Source: Oribacterium sp. UBA4274
Lineage (GTDB): Bacteria; Bacillota; Clostridia; Lachnospirales; Lachnospiraceae
Assembly: GCA_002396005.1 (NCBI GenBank)
Contig: DGVW01000091.1
Span: 1 to 53,769 of the forward strand
Direction of reading: 5' to 3'
DNA: 53,769 nt
This document shows positions 8,060 through 17,374 of this stretch, one piece after another. A program made the translations under genes and the position numbers. The first letter of the stretch is position 1, and each line of letters opens with the position of its first letter. A model generated the notes under the pieces. The model worked only from the letters and a program-made list of their open reading frames with translations. It did no database searches and was not told the DNA's origin.

Positions 8060-8905
8060 TTATTTTTTAAGTTTGTTCTTATTTATTGGATTTTTGGTGG
8101 CAACAAGGGCACCATGCACCGCAAATCTCTCATTACCTCCTGCTCTTCCGGCACATGTTGATAATGTCACTAGTCCAGGTCTTTCAGTGAAATCTATATC
8201 ATCCGGAAATTCCTTGAATTGCGAATAACGCTGACAAAACTTAACATAGGTATCATAGGTTTCATCATCCGGAACATCCATATAAGTGTCGCTGTTTTCT
8301 ACAGTACGATAGTATGAAAAAATCTCATACTTCCTGATCTGTCCATCTGTATAGATATAAAAATACGGATTTGATGCTGCTAGTCCTGCTTCCGAAACAA
8401 GTTTCTTCAGTTTACCAAACATAGACCCGTTTTTCATATTATGTCCAAATATAAAAGTATTTCTGCCGGTAAATCCTCTATCGCTCAGATAGTCATAGAA
8501 TATACATCCTGCGAAATTATACTTGCCTTCAAAGGTCTTATGGAGATAATCGATATTGTCTTCTGAATAGGCAACAGGATATGTGATATCAACCGCCGGA
8601 ATGTAGAGGACACATGCAAGCTTATTGTTTATAGACTTGAGGGAATCAAAATCTATATCAAGCAGAGGAAAATACTCCGGTGTCTTTGTAATCTCATCCT
8701 GTTCTTCTCCACCATTACCATCTTCTCTGTCCGGGATAATGGCTATGTAGTTATCATTGATATCCGCGTACTCGTCTTCTGCTTCTTTATACTCTCTGAA
8801 ATCCTTATAGTACAGATATCCGAAAATAACTGCTGCACATATCGCTATCACGGGAATCATGTAAAATATGACCGTACCAATTGTTATAGACTTGTTTTTT
8901 TTCAT
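8060..8905 (-). CDS. srtB: Class B sortase
   Basis: The 281-residue membrane-anchored transpeptidase would cleave a sorting signal and attach the substrate to peptidoglycan. It has an N-terminal anchor (about residues 7-30) and a class B catalytic domain with His155 (FIFGHNM), Cys251 (TLSTC) and Arg260 (NERFAVHG). The ATG at 8905 is preceded by AGGAAG; a TTG five codons upstream is the alternative. It stands alone, divergent from the ferredoxin gene, and no protein with an NPQTN-like sorting signal is encoded in the window, so its substrate is elsewhere. The family call is firm; use of the symbol srtB reflects class, not proven orthology. Confidence 0.93.
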   Translation of the reverse strand: MKKNKSITIGTVIFYMIPVIAICAAVIFGYLYYKDFREYKEAEDEYADINDNYIAIIPDREDGNGGEEQDEITKTPEYFPLLDIDFDSLKSINNKLACVLYIPAVDITYPVAYSEDNIDYLHKTFEGKYNFAGCIFYDYLSDRGFTGRNTFIFGHNMKNGSMFGKLKKLVSEAGLAASNPYFYIYTDGQIRKYEIFSYYRTVENSDTYMDVPDDETYDTYVKFCQRYSQFKEFPDDIDFTERPGLVTLSTCAGRAGGNERFAVHGALVATKNPINKNKLKK

Positions 8906-8990
8906 GTTACTTCCTATCAACTTACTATGAATTAGTTAGTTTAAACTAAATATATTATCCAAAAAAATACAATTTTTGAAAATTATTTTG

Positions 8991-9019
8991 TTGTACTTTC
9001 CTAAAATCTATATTAATAT
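8991..9019 (+). promoter_or_regulatory. Candidate promoter of the ferredoxin gene
   Basis: TTGTAC (8991-8996) and TAATAT (9014-9019) are separated by 17 bp. The predicted start lies about 65 bases before the ferredoxin ATG. Confidence 0.55.
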
Positions 9020-9092
9020 ACATCTATAGATGAGATTGAACAATCATCGAACACTAAGTTTTTTATTATATTATTTCAAGGAGGAATTACCC

Positions 9093-9263
9093 ATGGCTCA
9101 TTTTATTAGTGACGAGTGCGTTAGCTGCGGATCATGTGCATCTGTATGTCCAGTAGAGGCTATTTCAGCTGGAGATTCTAAGTATGTAGTTGACGAGTCA
9201 ACATGCATCGATTGTGGTGCTTGCGAGGAAGCATGCCCAACAGGAGCTATCGCTGCTAAGTAA
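9093..9263 (+). CDS. 2[4Fe-4S] clostridial-type ferredoxin
   Basis: The 56-residue protein has two classical cluster motifs: Cys9, 12, 15, 19 and Cys38, 41, 44, 48, each CxxCxxCxxxCP. This is the normal length and layout of the clostridial ferredoxin that carries electrons between pyruvate:ferredoxin oxidoreductase, hydrogenase and Rnf-type complexes. The ATG at 9093 is chosen because AAGGAGG lies 8 bases upstream; the longer frame from 9030 has no ribosome binding site. It is monocistronic, with its own promoter and a strong terminator, which fits a highly expressed electron carrier. Confidence 0.97.
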   Translation: MAHFISDECVSCGSCASVCPVEAISAGDSKYVVDESTCIDCGACEEACPTGAIAAK

Positions 9264-9279
9264 TTGATATTACATATTC

Positions 9280-9314
9280 ATCGTCGGTATCGTAAGGTAC
9301 CGGCGATTTTTTTT
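9280..9314 (+). terminator. Terminator of the ferredoxin gene
   Basis: A 12-bp stem (9280-9291 with 9296-9307, two G-T pairs) closed by GTAA is followed by a run of seven T. Confidence 0.9.
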
Positions 9315-9317
9315 ACT

Positions 9318-9351
9318 AAAAAGGCACAGGTTCAAATCATGACCTGTGCCT
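9318..9351 (-). terminator. Terminator of the PfkB-family kinase gene
   Basis: The perfect 10-bp stem AGGCACAGGT/ACCTGTGCCT (9322-9331, 9342-9351) is followed on the minus strand by TTTTAG. It stands back to back with the ferredoxin terminator. Confidence 0.8.
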
Positions 9352-9407
9352 GAGTTATCTCTTATATCTATTACTGTTTTAAACAAATATCAGAAAACCT
9401 GACTGAA

Positions 9408-9491
9408 CTTTATAAATTCTGAAGATCAGTCAACTCTTTATACATTATAAAGACCAATCGACTCTTTATACATTCTGAAGATCAATCAGCT
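9408..9491. repeat. Three imperfect 28-bp tandem repeats
   Basis: Units at 9408-9435, 9436-9463 and 9464-9491 are 28 bp each and share the frame CTTTATA-ATT-GA--A-TC-ACT. They lie directly behind the stop codon of the PfkB-family gene, in its 3' untranslated region before the terminator. They encode nothing. Units 1 and 3 are most alike (CTGAAGATCA core). Confidence 0.8.
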
Positions 9492-9494
9492 CTT

Positions 9495-10430
9495 TTATCT
9501 CTCAACTCTGATATCAAATTCTGCAGGCATGAACCTGGGACACACATTATCCATAGAAAGAATAACGGAATTGGCGAGCCTTGTTCCTATCTGACATGCT
9601 TCTCCTAAAGTTTTACCGTATGTAAGTCCGATAGCAACACCTGAGAAAAAGGCATCTCCTGCTCCTGTCGTATCAACAACCCCGGCAGGAATGCTCGGAC
9701 AGTATCCCGGCTCACCGTCCATAGACGCATATACAGCTCCCTTGGCTCCCATAGTCACTACCATACGTGGATACTTGGCTGACTTAACCTGCTTGTCGAG
9801 AATAGGCATAAGCTCCTCGGGAGTCTTGCAGCAGTAATCATCTGAAAACAGCATGCCTGCCTCCTGATCATTACATACTATAACTGCTGTTCTCTTCAAA
9901 AGATCCCGACGCTGCATAGCTATAGACATGTTGGAAACAACCGCACATACCTTCTTCTGGTACTTTTCTGCAAGTTCAAAGATCTGCTTGAGGATTGAAG
10001 CATCCATATCTATCTCAACTACAACACTGTCAGCATTGCTGATTATCTCATCGCCCTGTTCTTTAAGGATATTTGATATTTCAGACAAATCCGGGCGTCT
10101 TGATATAGATGCAATCACATCACCTTCATTTGAAAAGATAGCGAGCCAGGTTCCGAGTCCGCCTTCAACTCTTCTGATATAACTTGTATTGATCTTATGG
10201 CGGTTCAGCTTGTTGATAACATCGGTACTTGTACCGCTGTTGTCTACGATACTAACAAATGTTGGTTTCAATTCAACATTGGCGATATCCTCTGCCACGT
10301 TACGGCATACTCCGCCATGAACCTCTACTACTGAGCCAGCGTTCCTGCCATTCTGAACATATACTTCTGAAGGATAGCCCTTGATATCTACAAATGTTGC
10401 TCCTATTACTACGATTCCGTTTTTTGCCAT
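9495..10430 (-). CDS. PfkB (ribokinase) family sugar or nucleoside kinase
   Basis: The 311-residue kinase shows the two PfkB signatures: the N-terminal Gly-rich region (GGVCRNVAEDIA, 39-50) and the C-terminal DTTGAGDAFFSG (253-264) with catalytic Asp259. The GRN and HGGVxRNVAE features recall pseudouridine kinases (PsuK), but the partner glycosidase PsuG is not adjacent, so the substrate is left open between pseudouridine, ribose-type and fructose-type sugars. AGAGGAG precedes the ATG. It is monocistronic, with a promoter at 10469-10497 and a terminator at 9318. Confidence 0.88.
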   Translation of the reverse strand: MAKNGIVVIGATFVDIKGYPSEVYVQNGRNAGSVVEVHGGVCRNVAEDIANVELKPTFVSIVDNSGTSTDVINKLNRHKINTSYIRRVEGGLGTWLAIFSNEGDVIASISRRPDLSEISNILKEQGDEIISNADSVVVEIDMDASILKQIFELAEKYQKKVCAVVSNMSIAMQRRDLLKRTAVIVCNDQEAGMLFSDDYCCKTPEELMPILDKQVKSAKYPRMVVTMGAKGAVYASMDGEPGYCPSIPAGVVDTTGAGDAFFSGVAIGLTYGKTLGEACQIGTRLANSVILSMDNVCPRFMPAEFDIRVER

Positions 10431-10468
10431 GCTTCTCCTCTTTTTATGTTTAATGTAAATGTTTATGA

Positions 10469-10497
10469 ATTATACATCCAGAGGAATATTCACACAA
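10469..10497 (-). promoter_or_regulatory. Candidate promoter of the PfkB-family gene
   Basis: TTGTGT (10492-10497) and a perfect TATAAT (10469-10474) on the minus strand are 17 bp apart. The expected leader is about 33 nt. Confidence 0.6.
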
Positions 10498-10543
10498 GTT
10501 TTTGATCAGAAAATCATCTTTTATTTTTTCATCAGAAATCATC

Positions 10544-11326
10544 TTACATTTTAAGTTTTCCGCTCTCATCAAAGAAGAAATTCTGTCCATTCAGATACAT
10601 ATATCCTGTTTTCATGGTTCCATCCGGATTGAAATAGTATTTATCACCTGTTGCAGGATCTGTATACCAGCCGATGTCCATAGCTCCTTTTGTAAAGTGA
10701 TACCAGTCAGCATCCTTTAACTTGAGCCATCCATCTCGGGCTGTTTTTTCTTTTTCTTCTGTTTTTTTCATGGCTTTTGTGGTGACTGGGTCCACTCTTT
10801 TTATCATTTCCATCTTTTCGACCGAATACTTTCCGTATACGGTCTTGGGATGCTCACCTATATACTTGTCTTCGATGTTGTGGAACAGTTCCCAATTGAT
10901 ATATACGGTATCAGACTGCTGCGTTTCATTTTCCTTTAGGCCTGTTACTGTAAAGATATAATTTCCTGCGCCCTGAGACAAAACAAGTTTTGTAAAATCA
11001 TAGTAATCTTTATTGGTTACAGTTACTGCAGGGCCAACCTTACTGTCAGTAGATACGGAGTCCTTGTAGAGCTGCACCTTGTAGTGCTGATCATCCTCTG
11101 ACTGATCCCAGTAAGCCATCATCATATCATCGCTTGTATCCCACTGGAGAGATGAAAAGCTATAGTCCTTGGCTTCTGTTTCTGCTGCATAGGCGGAAAC
11201 AGAGTTAAATGTTGTTACGGCACCTGTTGAAAGAGTGTATAGGATAAGTGTACCTATTACTGTTCGTCTTATTGAGTTTATTCCTGATTTTTCCATATTC
11301 ATTTTCATTATCATTAACATTTTCAT
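10544..11326 (-). CDS. Secreted protein with C-terminal cell-wall (choline)-binding repeats
   Basis: The ~260-residue protein has an N-terminal signal sequence ending near SAYA-AE. A Fn3-like segment follows (Tyr- and Thr-rich, about 55-145), then a Lys/Glu-rich linker, then two to three aromatic glycine repeats of the CW_binding type (GWYTDPATGDKYYFNPDG, MKTGYMYLNGQNFFFDESGK). These repeats usually bind choline or other wall polymers. It follows the sensor kinase by about 30 bp and may be in the same operon. The start is uncertain: six in-frame ATG codons lie between 11296 and 11326 and none has a clear ribosome binding site. There is no catalytic domain. Confidence 0.8.
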   Translation of the reverse strand: MKMLMIMKMNMEKSGINSIRRTVIGTLILYTLSTGAVTTFNSVSAYAAETEAKDYSFSSLQWDTSDDMMMAYWDQSEDDQHYKVQLYKDSVSTDSKVGPAVTVTNKDYYDFTKLVLSQGAGNYIFTVTGLKENETQQSDTVYINWELFHNIEDKYIGEHPKTVYGKYSVEKMEMIKRVDPVTTKAMKKTEEKEKTARDGWLKLKDADWYHFTKGAMDIGWYTDPATGDKYYFNPDGTMKTGYMYLNGQNFFFDESGKLKM

Positions 11327-11356
11327 CAGGCACAAAAGTTTCTCATGCCTTATGTA

Positions 11357-12757
11357 TCATCTCATCACCGGCAGAAGTATCTCATACTCTGTGCTATGAT
11401 CTGTCTCGTCCTTATCCCTAAGGTGGATCAAGCCGCCATGAGCTTCGACGATTTTCTTGGAGATGGCAAGTCCAAGTCCGGAGCCCTTTCCTGATTTTCT
11501 TGCATAATCTCCTGTTACAAACGGGTCAAAGATATTCTGTCTTATATCATCGCTGATCCCCACGCCGTCATCGCCAAAGTAGATTCTGATCATAGGCTTT
11601 ACGATCTTTGATCCTTCAACTATAAGATCTTCTGATTCTTCGAGTGAAACAAAAATCGTTGTGCCTTTTGGATTGTGTCTTATTGTATTGTTGATTATAT
11701 TTTCAAACACTCTCTTAAGCTCTGTGTGATCAAAGTTCATCATGATACATTTATCAGGGATACTTATCTCGAGCTCAAATCCGGCGATAGCCAGTTCATC
11801 ATATCTGTCAGCCAGGTACTCTCTCAGGTACTCACTTATATCTCCTGCTTTTTTATTCAGACAAAAATCAGGATGCTCAAGTCTCGAATACTCATGAAAG
11901 GAATTGATAAGCTCGGAAAGTACCAGTGATTTCTTATAGATTGTCTCGATATAGGTCGTCTCGTTCTGCTTTGAGATCGTGCCGTCCAGGATAGCATTGG
12001 CATAACCCTGGATAACCGTAACCGGAGTCTTCAGATCATGAGATATACCTGCAAGCATTCGCTCCCGGCCTTCCTCGAGATTATGTCGTTCTTCGTTACT
12101 TTTATTAAGGGCTGAAGCCATACCGTTATAGGATTCACAGATTTCCTGGAGTTCGTTTGGCCCTTTATAGTCAATAGGTGTAAGTACCTCTTTAGAACGG
12201 TCATACTGCTCCATGGAATTTTTCAGAAGGCTCAGAGGTTTCATAACACTATTATTAAGTTTAAATGCAAAAAACAGCAGTACTGCTATCTCACCCACAA
12301 CAAGTATGATGGCAGTCATTGCATCAACCTTGGTCTTTCCTTTATTGTAATTCTTGAAGGAAACAAGATAATCTGCGGAATTCTGGGAATTCTTTATTCG
12401 ATCTCTGAACTCAGTTACACTGCGCAGAGAGTTTGTATAAAGTACAGTGCCATGTTCATCCAGCACCATGATTTGCTCCAGATAGGAATCATCATTTTGA
12501 CCCTTGTCATCCTTATAGTCATACTCGATCATAAGGATATGTTCTGCGCCATCTGTATCCTGAAACTTTTCTTCATAAGCATAGTAATCAATATCAGTAT
12601 TGTTGAAATACTTGTCCTCCAGCTTCTGACTCATATAGTAATTAAAAAAATAGAGGCTGAATATAAGTATGAATGTTACCAGTATGAATCCAAGGTAGCC
12701 ACGCATGATGAGGAAGTAGAGACTTCCGTTTTTACTTTTTATATTTAATCCCTTCAT
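11357..12757 (-). CDS. Membrane sensor histidine kinase
   Basis: The 466-residue kinase has two membrane helices (about 17-40 and 148-166) enclosing a ~105-residue extracytoplasmic sensor domain. HAMP follows (about 167-222), then HisKA with phospho-acceptor His240 (GISHDLKTPVTVIQGY), and a HATPase domain with N, G1 (DDGVGI) and G2 (GKGSGLGLAI) boxes. It pairs with the OmpR-type regulator 29 bp upstream. The nearby ABC transporter and wall-binding protein suggest an envelope or antimicrobial stress signal; this is inference. Confidence 0.95.
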   Translation of the reverse strand: MKGLNIKSKNGSLYFLIMRGYLGFILVTFILIFSLYFFNYYMSQKLEDKYFNNTDIDYYAYEEKFQDTDGAEHILMIEYDYKDDKGQNDDSYLEQIMVLDEHGTVLYTNSLRSVTEFRDRIKNSQNSADYLVSFKNYNKGKTKVDAMTAIILVVGEIAVLLFFAFKLNNSVMKPLSLLKNSMEQYDRSKEVLTPIDYKGPNELQEICESYNGMASALNKSNEERHNLEEGRERMLAGISHDLKTPVTVIQGYANAILDGTISKQNETTYIETIYKKSLVLSELINSFHEYSRLEHPDFCLNKKAGDISEYLREYLADRYDELAIAGFELEISIPDKCIMMNFDHTELKRVFENIINNTIRHNPKGTTIFVSLEESEDLIVEGSKIVKPMIRIYFGDDGVGISDDIRQNIFDPFVTGDYARKSGKGSGLGLAISKKIVEAHGGLIHLRDKDETDHSTEYEILLPVMR

Positions 12758-12786
12758 CTATATGTTCCTATTCTATGATGTGAGTG

Positions 12787-13494
12787 TCATTGTTTTTCAA
12801 GCTTATAACCCAATCCTCTTATGGTCTTCAGATACTTCGGCATCTTAGGATCCTGCTCTATCTTCTCGCGGAGATTGGACATATGCACCATGATGGTATT
12901 TTCATCATTTTCTACATAATCACCGCTGGCATGCTGATATATCTGTATCTTGGTGAAGACCTTGCCCGGATTCTGCATCAGCAGCATGAGTATCTTATAT
13001 TCCATAGGTGTAAGCGCTATCTCCTCTGACCCCTTTTTCAAGGTCATACTGTTTGTGTTCAGAGCGAGATCACCTACTGTAAGCAGTCCATCATCATCGA
13101 AGTTAGTATCATTGAGACTGTAAAATCTACGCAGATTGGAACGAACTCTCGCCACTACTTCAAGTGGATTAAAGGGCTTTGATATATAATCATCGGCTCC
13201 GAGATCAAGTCCCAGTATCTTGTCGCTGTCTTCTGTTTTGGCGGATATTATGATGACTGGTATATTCTTGGTTTCTCTCATCTTGCGGAGAAGCTGGTAT
13301 CCTGTCATCTCCGGCATCATTATGTCCATGATGACGAGGTCAATGTCATCATTGGAACTGAGGCTCTGCCAGGCAAGAAGCCCGTTCTCTGCCGTGAGAA
13401 CCTCATAGCCAGCATTATCCAGATACATCTCAAGAAGGTCAATGATATCTCTGTCGTCTTCCGCAACCAGTATTCTGTATTTATTGTCTTTCAT
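12787..13494 (-). CDS. OmpR/PhoB-family response regulator
   Basis: The 235-residue regulator has a receiver domain (1-120) with acidic pocket D13-D14, phospho-acceptor Asp57 (VIMDIMMP) and Lys106 (SKPF), followed by a winged-helix DNA-binding domain (about 135-233). AAAGGAG lies 7 bases before the ATG. It forms an operon with the sensor kinase downstream. It lies 216 bp after the ABC permease gene on the same strand and may control the HlyD-ABC genes. Confidence 0.96.
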   Translation of the reverse strand: MKDNKYRILVAEDDRDIIDLLEMYLDNAGYEVLTAENGLLAWQSLSSNDDIDLVIMDIMMPEMTGYQLLRKMRETKNIPVIIISAKTEDSDKILGLDLGADDYISKPFNPLEVVARVRSNLRRFYSLNDTNFDDDGLLTVGDLALNTNSMTLKKGSEEIALTPMEYKILMLLMQNPGKVFTKIQIYQHASGDYVENDENTIMVHMSNLREKIEQDPKMPKYLKTIRGLGYKLEKQ

Positions 13495-13710
13495 ATATTC
13501 TCCTTTAGTGGGCTTTTCTGTAAATGTTACTTTTTGTTTATTTTGACACTTACTTCATCAAAATATAAAACTACTTTTAAATTCTACTAAGTATTACTTT
13601 AGCAAAGAAGTGATTATTATCAAGACAATAACTGAAGCATATGATCTGTAATATTAACACTGAAGTTTTCTATATACGATTCACAGAGTATATGCCATTC
13701 CCTACTTTCG

Positions 13711-14961
13711 TCACTCATATCTCAGAGCTTCGATAGGATTCATTCTGGCCGCTTTGTTGGCAGGATAATATCCGAAGAACAGGCCGAAGGCCATGGAGAA
13801 TACTACGCAGCCAAGGATGCCCCCTATAGAAGCAGTTCCGCTGTAACCCATCATCCTTGTGGCAATCATTCCAAAGAGGAGTCCTGTTATGATGCCGATG
13901 ATTCCTCCGAGAAAGCATATGACCATGGCTTCTATGATGAACTGCAGCCTGATATCATTGTTTGTGGCTCCCAGTGCCTTACGTGTACCTATTTCTCTGG
14001 TTCTTTCAGTTATGGATACGATCATGATGTTCATGACTCCTATACCGCCTACCAGAAGAGCAATGGCTCCGATTGCAAGAAATGCATTTCTCTGTGTACT
14101 GAGCATCGAGTTCATCTGCTTGAGAGACTCCTTCATGCTGTAGGCATAGCTCTCATAGGTATCATTGTCCTGATAATAGGTAGTGTTGATATAGTCCTGA
14201 AGCTCTGTACAAAGTGCCTCAGGATCCTCTCCCTTTCCTGCCTTAACAGAAAACTCCTCATAGTAATCACCGTTTTCTACCTGCAGCTGTGCCACAGAAA
14301 ACGGGATATAAACATTGGTTTCTATATCATCAAAGGAGAAACCGGCTGTAATTCCGGAATCCACGTACTGATAAACACCTATGATAGTGTAGGTGTAGTA
14401 TTTGTTTTCTATGGGAAGCTCGATTTCCTTGCCGAGAGCCTCCCTGACATCTCCGTCAAAAATTTTGTCCACATACTTGTCGGAAACTATAGCCACCTTT
14501 GATACAGCATTTTCATCCTGTGATGAAATGGAACGTCCGCTCAGCATAGTGAGATTTTCCGAAGCGAGGGCTGTCTGGTTCAGACCCTTGAGGGAGACAT
14601 TGGCATGAACCTTTCCCTGTTCTATGGTTGAGGAACCTATGTCTTTTGATAATGCTACCCCCGCGATTCTGTCTCCGAAGTGTTCCTGCACTTCGCCGAG
14701 CATATCATCATTGAAGCGATCCTTGTTCTTTATCTCACGGCTTATGGAGTCGTCATAGGTTTTCTGTGACAGGAAAACATCTATCTTGTCGGCTCCCATG
14801 CTTCCCATGGAGTCCATGACTGATTTGTTCATAGCGTCACTAACGGTCATGATCGCTATCATGGCCGCAATGCCGATGATTATGCCGAGCATCGTCAGAA
14901 AGGTTCTTATCTTGTTTGCCATAAGTCCTGTGATGCAGAGCTTTATGTTTTCAACCAGCAT
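13711..14961 (-). CDS. MacB/FtsX-type ABC transporter permease
   Basis: The 416-residue permease begins MLVENIKLCITGLMANKIRT and has the MacB topology: one N-terminal helix (about 20-42), a large extracytoplasmic domain (about 45-290) and three C-terminal helices containing TREIGTRKALGAT. Such permeases act mechanically with an ATPase and an adaptor rather than as classical pores, exporting peptides or signalling envelope state. I chose the ATG at 14961, preceded by AAAGGA; it overlaps the end of the ATPase gene by 11 bp, typical of translational coupling. Subunits: HlyD-like adaptor and ATPase immediately upstream. Confidence 0.93.
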   Translation of the reverse strand: MLVENIKLCITGLMANKIRTFLTMLGIIIGIAAMIAIMTVSDAMNKSVMDSMGSMGADKIDVFLSQKTYDDSISREIKNKDRFNDDMLGEVQEHFGDRIAGVALSKDIGSSTIEQGKVHANVSLKGLNQTALASENLTMLSGRSISSQDENAVSKVAIVSDKYVDKIFDGDVREALGKEIELPIENKYYTYTIIGVYQYVDSGITAGFSFDDIETNVYIPFSVAQLQVENGDYYEEFSVKAGKGEDPEALCTELQDYINTTYYQDNDTYESYAYSMKESLKQMNSMLSTQRNAFLAIGAIALLVGGIGVMNIMIVSITERTREIGTRKALGATNNDIRLQFIIEAMVICFLGGIIGIITGLLFGMIATRMMGYSGTASIGGILGCVVFSMAFGLFFGYYPANKAARMNPIEALRYE

Positions 14962-15658
14962 ATCTCTGTCCTTTCCGTTCACCAAGTATGACTCCGTCCT
15001 TCAGTGTCACTACTCTTTCTGTTTCTTCGGCAAGTTCCTGTGAGTGGGTGATGAGTACTATGGTGATGCCATTTTCCTCGTGCAGCTTATGAAACAGGTC
15101 CATGACTATACGGCCTGTGTTAGAATCAAGAGCACCTGTCGGCTCATCTGCAAGTATCAATGACGGATGATTGACGAGAGCTCTGGCAATGGCCACTCTC
15201 TGTTTCTGTCCGCCGGACAGTTCATCCGGTGTGTGGTTCATCCTCTCTTTCATGCCCACAAGTTCCAGAAGCATCTCTGCTCTTTCACGTCGTTCCTTCT
15301 CCGGTATCCTTGCATACAGCATCGGAAGTTCCACATTTCTCAGGGCATCGGTTCTGGGAATCAGATTGTAGGTCTGAAAAACGAAGCCGATCTCTCGGTT
15401 TCTTATGTGGCTTAGTTCATCATCCCTTGCTTTACTTACATCTATTCCGTTCAGCTCATAGCTGCCTGATGTAGGTCTGTCCAGAAGACCTAAGATATTC
15501 ATAAATGTTGACTTGCCGGACCCACTGGTACCTACTATGGACACAAACTCTCCTTTATGTACCTGTATGTCTATTCCGTGCAGTACCTCAAGCTCATTTT
15601 CTGTACCGATATTGAAGCTTTTTCTGATATTACCGGCATGCATTATAATCTGAGACAT
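14951..15658 (-). CDS. MacB/LolD-type ABC transporter ATP-binding protein
   Basis: The 235-residue ATPase has Walker A GTSGSGKS (43-50), a Q-loop, signature LSGGQKQRVAIARAL, Walker B LILADEPTGALD and the switch His (LITHS). The family normally works with a MacB-type permease, here encoded by the next, overlapping gene. It follows the adaptor gene by 8 bp, so the three genes form one operon. Confidence 0.95.
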   Translation of the reverse strand: MSQIIMHAGNIRKSFNIGTENELEVLHGIDIQVHKGEFVSIVGTSGSGKSTFMNILGLLDRPTSGSYELNGIDVSKARDDELSHIRNREIGFVFQTYNLIPRTDALRNVELPMLYARIPEKERRERAEMLLELVGMKERMNHTPDELSGGQKQRVAIARALVNHPSLILADEPTGALDSNTGRIVMDLFHKLHEENGITIVLITHSQELAEETERVVTLKDGVILGERKGQRYAG

Positions 15659-15666
15659 TTGCCCTC

Positions 15667-17271
15667 CTATATCTGGTTGACCACCACATCTCCCTCATGG
15701 ATATCCTCTGAGCGGATCTCTACATAGTAGTCTGTTTTCAGTCCTACTTCGACTTTTACCGGCGTTGCTGAATCATCTGCACCCTGTACATATACAACAT
15801 CTTCTCCATCAAAATCTGTTGTAATGTATGAGGCCGGCACTGCGAGAACCTGAGATGCCTCCTGTTCAAGGATTTTGATTTTAGCCGTCATCCCTATACG
15901 TAATCTTTCACTTGGATCATCCAATGTGACTTCGATAGGATAGTTGCTGCTTGAAACCTTGGCAGTGGATGTTGAATCCTTGGTATTGTTTGTAACTCCC
16001 GGAATAGGAGAAACAAATGTAACAACTCCGCTCATCTCTTCCTCTCCGGTTGTCTTGGTAGTGACTACAGCCTTCATGGATTTGGCCACATCACTGATAT
16101 CATACTGATCTGCCTCGGCACTTGCTTTGAACTGCGAGATGTCCTGTATGACAGCTATTGTGTCACCCTTATAGACATCCCCGACAGAAACATTGAGATT
16201 GGTCACTATGCCGTCGATAGGCGCTGTTACTACGGCTTCCTTTATCTGTTTCTCCACCTTCATAAGATCATTTTCTGCTGTTTTTTTGCTGTACTCAGCA
16301 TTGATCCTCGCAAGTTCGGCGCTGGATTCTCCGTCCTGTATGGTTTTCTGATTTGTAAGATTGGTTTCGTTTATTGTATTTTGTGATTTCTCGATTTCCT
16401 GCTTTATGTTTGTGATGCTATCCTGTGCTGTTTCAAGCTTACTCTCAGCTTCCTTTCTTTTGGACTGAGCCTCGGAAAGCTTTGATTTGAGATCACCTAT
16501 ATGTGTCTGCCTGTCTGACTGTGCATTGGTGAGCTGATCGATATCAAGCTGCAGCTTAGTACTGCTGCTGTCCCCGATTTCATCCTCTGCATCCTCCTCA
16601 CCAATCTGCATCTTGGTAAGCTTTCTCTGTTTATTTCTGAGTACAGCCTGTTCTGAATCATATATGTCCTGGCAGTTGTCTATTTCAGTTTGAAGACTTG
16701 ATTCCTCAAGGATATATTTCTGTATATCCTGCTGAGCATTAAGGGAGTCAGCTTCTGTTTTATGAAGCTTATCTGCAAGATTTCCAAGATCCTGAGCCGC
16801 CTGAACTGTCTGTTGATTTATCGTATTTTTGGCATTGGCAAGAGAACGGTCGGCTTCACTTATATCCATCTGGTTTTTCTCGATAGTGTTATCGAGTGCA
16901 GTCTTTGCCAGGTTTAACTGATTTTCCAGATTTTCCGTGCTCAGAACAGCAATCACATCACCCTTTTTCACCATGTCTCCCACCGAAACCGGAAGGCTGA
17001 TTACCTCTGCATCGGTAACATTAGAAACAAGCTCCTTGCTGTCACCGCTTATGATGGTTCCGTTCAATGTTATACTTTTTGTAAGATCCATCCTCTCTAC
17101 AGTTACTGAATCGATGGAAGCTTCCTGTGTTTCAGCCGCAGAGGCATGCAGATTATGATAGGTGAGACTTCCGCATCCTATTACTGCGAGAATTGATACA
17201 GCCGCTATAACACGTACTTTTTTAGTTGCCTTAAAATCAATTTTTTTATTTTTCGTTTTATTTATATGCAT
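15667..17271 (-). CDS. HlyD/MacA-type membrane fusion (adaptor) protein
   Basis: The 534-residue adaptor has a basic N-terminus, one membrane helix (about 20-38), a split lipoyl/barrel-sandwich domain (LPVSVGDMVKKGDVIAVL near 92-110 and GIVTNLNVSVGDVYKGD further on) and, between the halves, a long Gln/Glu/Lys-rich coiled coil (about 115-345). A beta-barrel and membrane-proximal domain complete it. The ATG at 17271 is preceded by GGAGG 8 bases upstream; the upstream ATG overlaps that site. It leads the adaptor-ATPase-permease operon. The coiled coil is long for a Gram-positive adaptor. Confidence 0.9.
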   Translation of the reverse strand: MHINKTKNKKIDFKATKKVRVIAAVSILAVIGCGSLTYHNLHASAAETQEASIDSVTVERMDLTKSITLNGTIISGDSKELVSNVTDAEVISLPVSVGDMVKKGDVIAVLSTENLENQLNLAKTALDNTIEKNQMDISEADRSLANAKNTINQQTVQAAQDLGNLADKLHKTEADSLNAQQDIQKYILEESSLQTEIDNCQDIYDSEQAVLRNKQRKLTKMQIGEEDAEDEIGDSSSTKLQLDIDQLTNAQSDRQTHIGDLKSKLSEAQSKRKEAESKLETAQDSITNIKQEIEKSQNTINETNLTNQKTIQDGESSAELARINAEYSKKTAENDLMKVEKQIKEAVVTAPIDGIVTNLNVSVGDVYKGDTIAVIQDISQFKASAEADQYDISDVAKSMKAVVTTKTTGEEEMSGVVTFVSPIPGVTNNTKDSTSTAKVSSSNYPIEVTLDDPSERLRIGMTAKIKILEQEASQVLAVPASYITTDFDGEDVVYVQGADDSATPVKVEVGLKTDYYVEIRSEDIHEGDVVVNQI

Positions 17272-17374
17272 TAAAAAAGCCTCCATGACTGAACATTTAC
17301 TATGCTCACATCATAGAGGCCTAACCTTTATTGACTCCAAACGTTATCTAAAGATTTCTTTATAGCTTAAAATC

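Noticed and set aside
9322..9351. tRNA-like GGTTCAAATC stretch
   Set aside because: It is the arm and loop of the kinase-gene terminator; no cloverleaf can be drawn.
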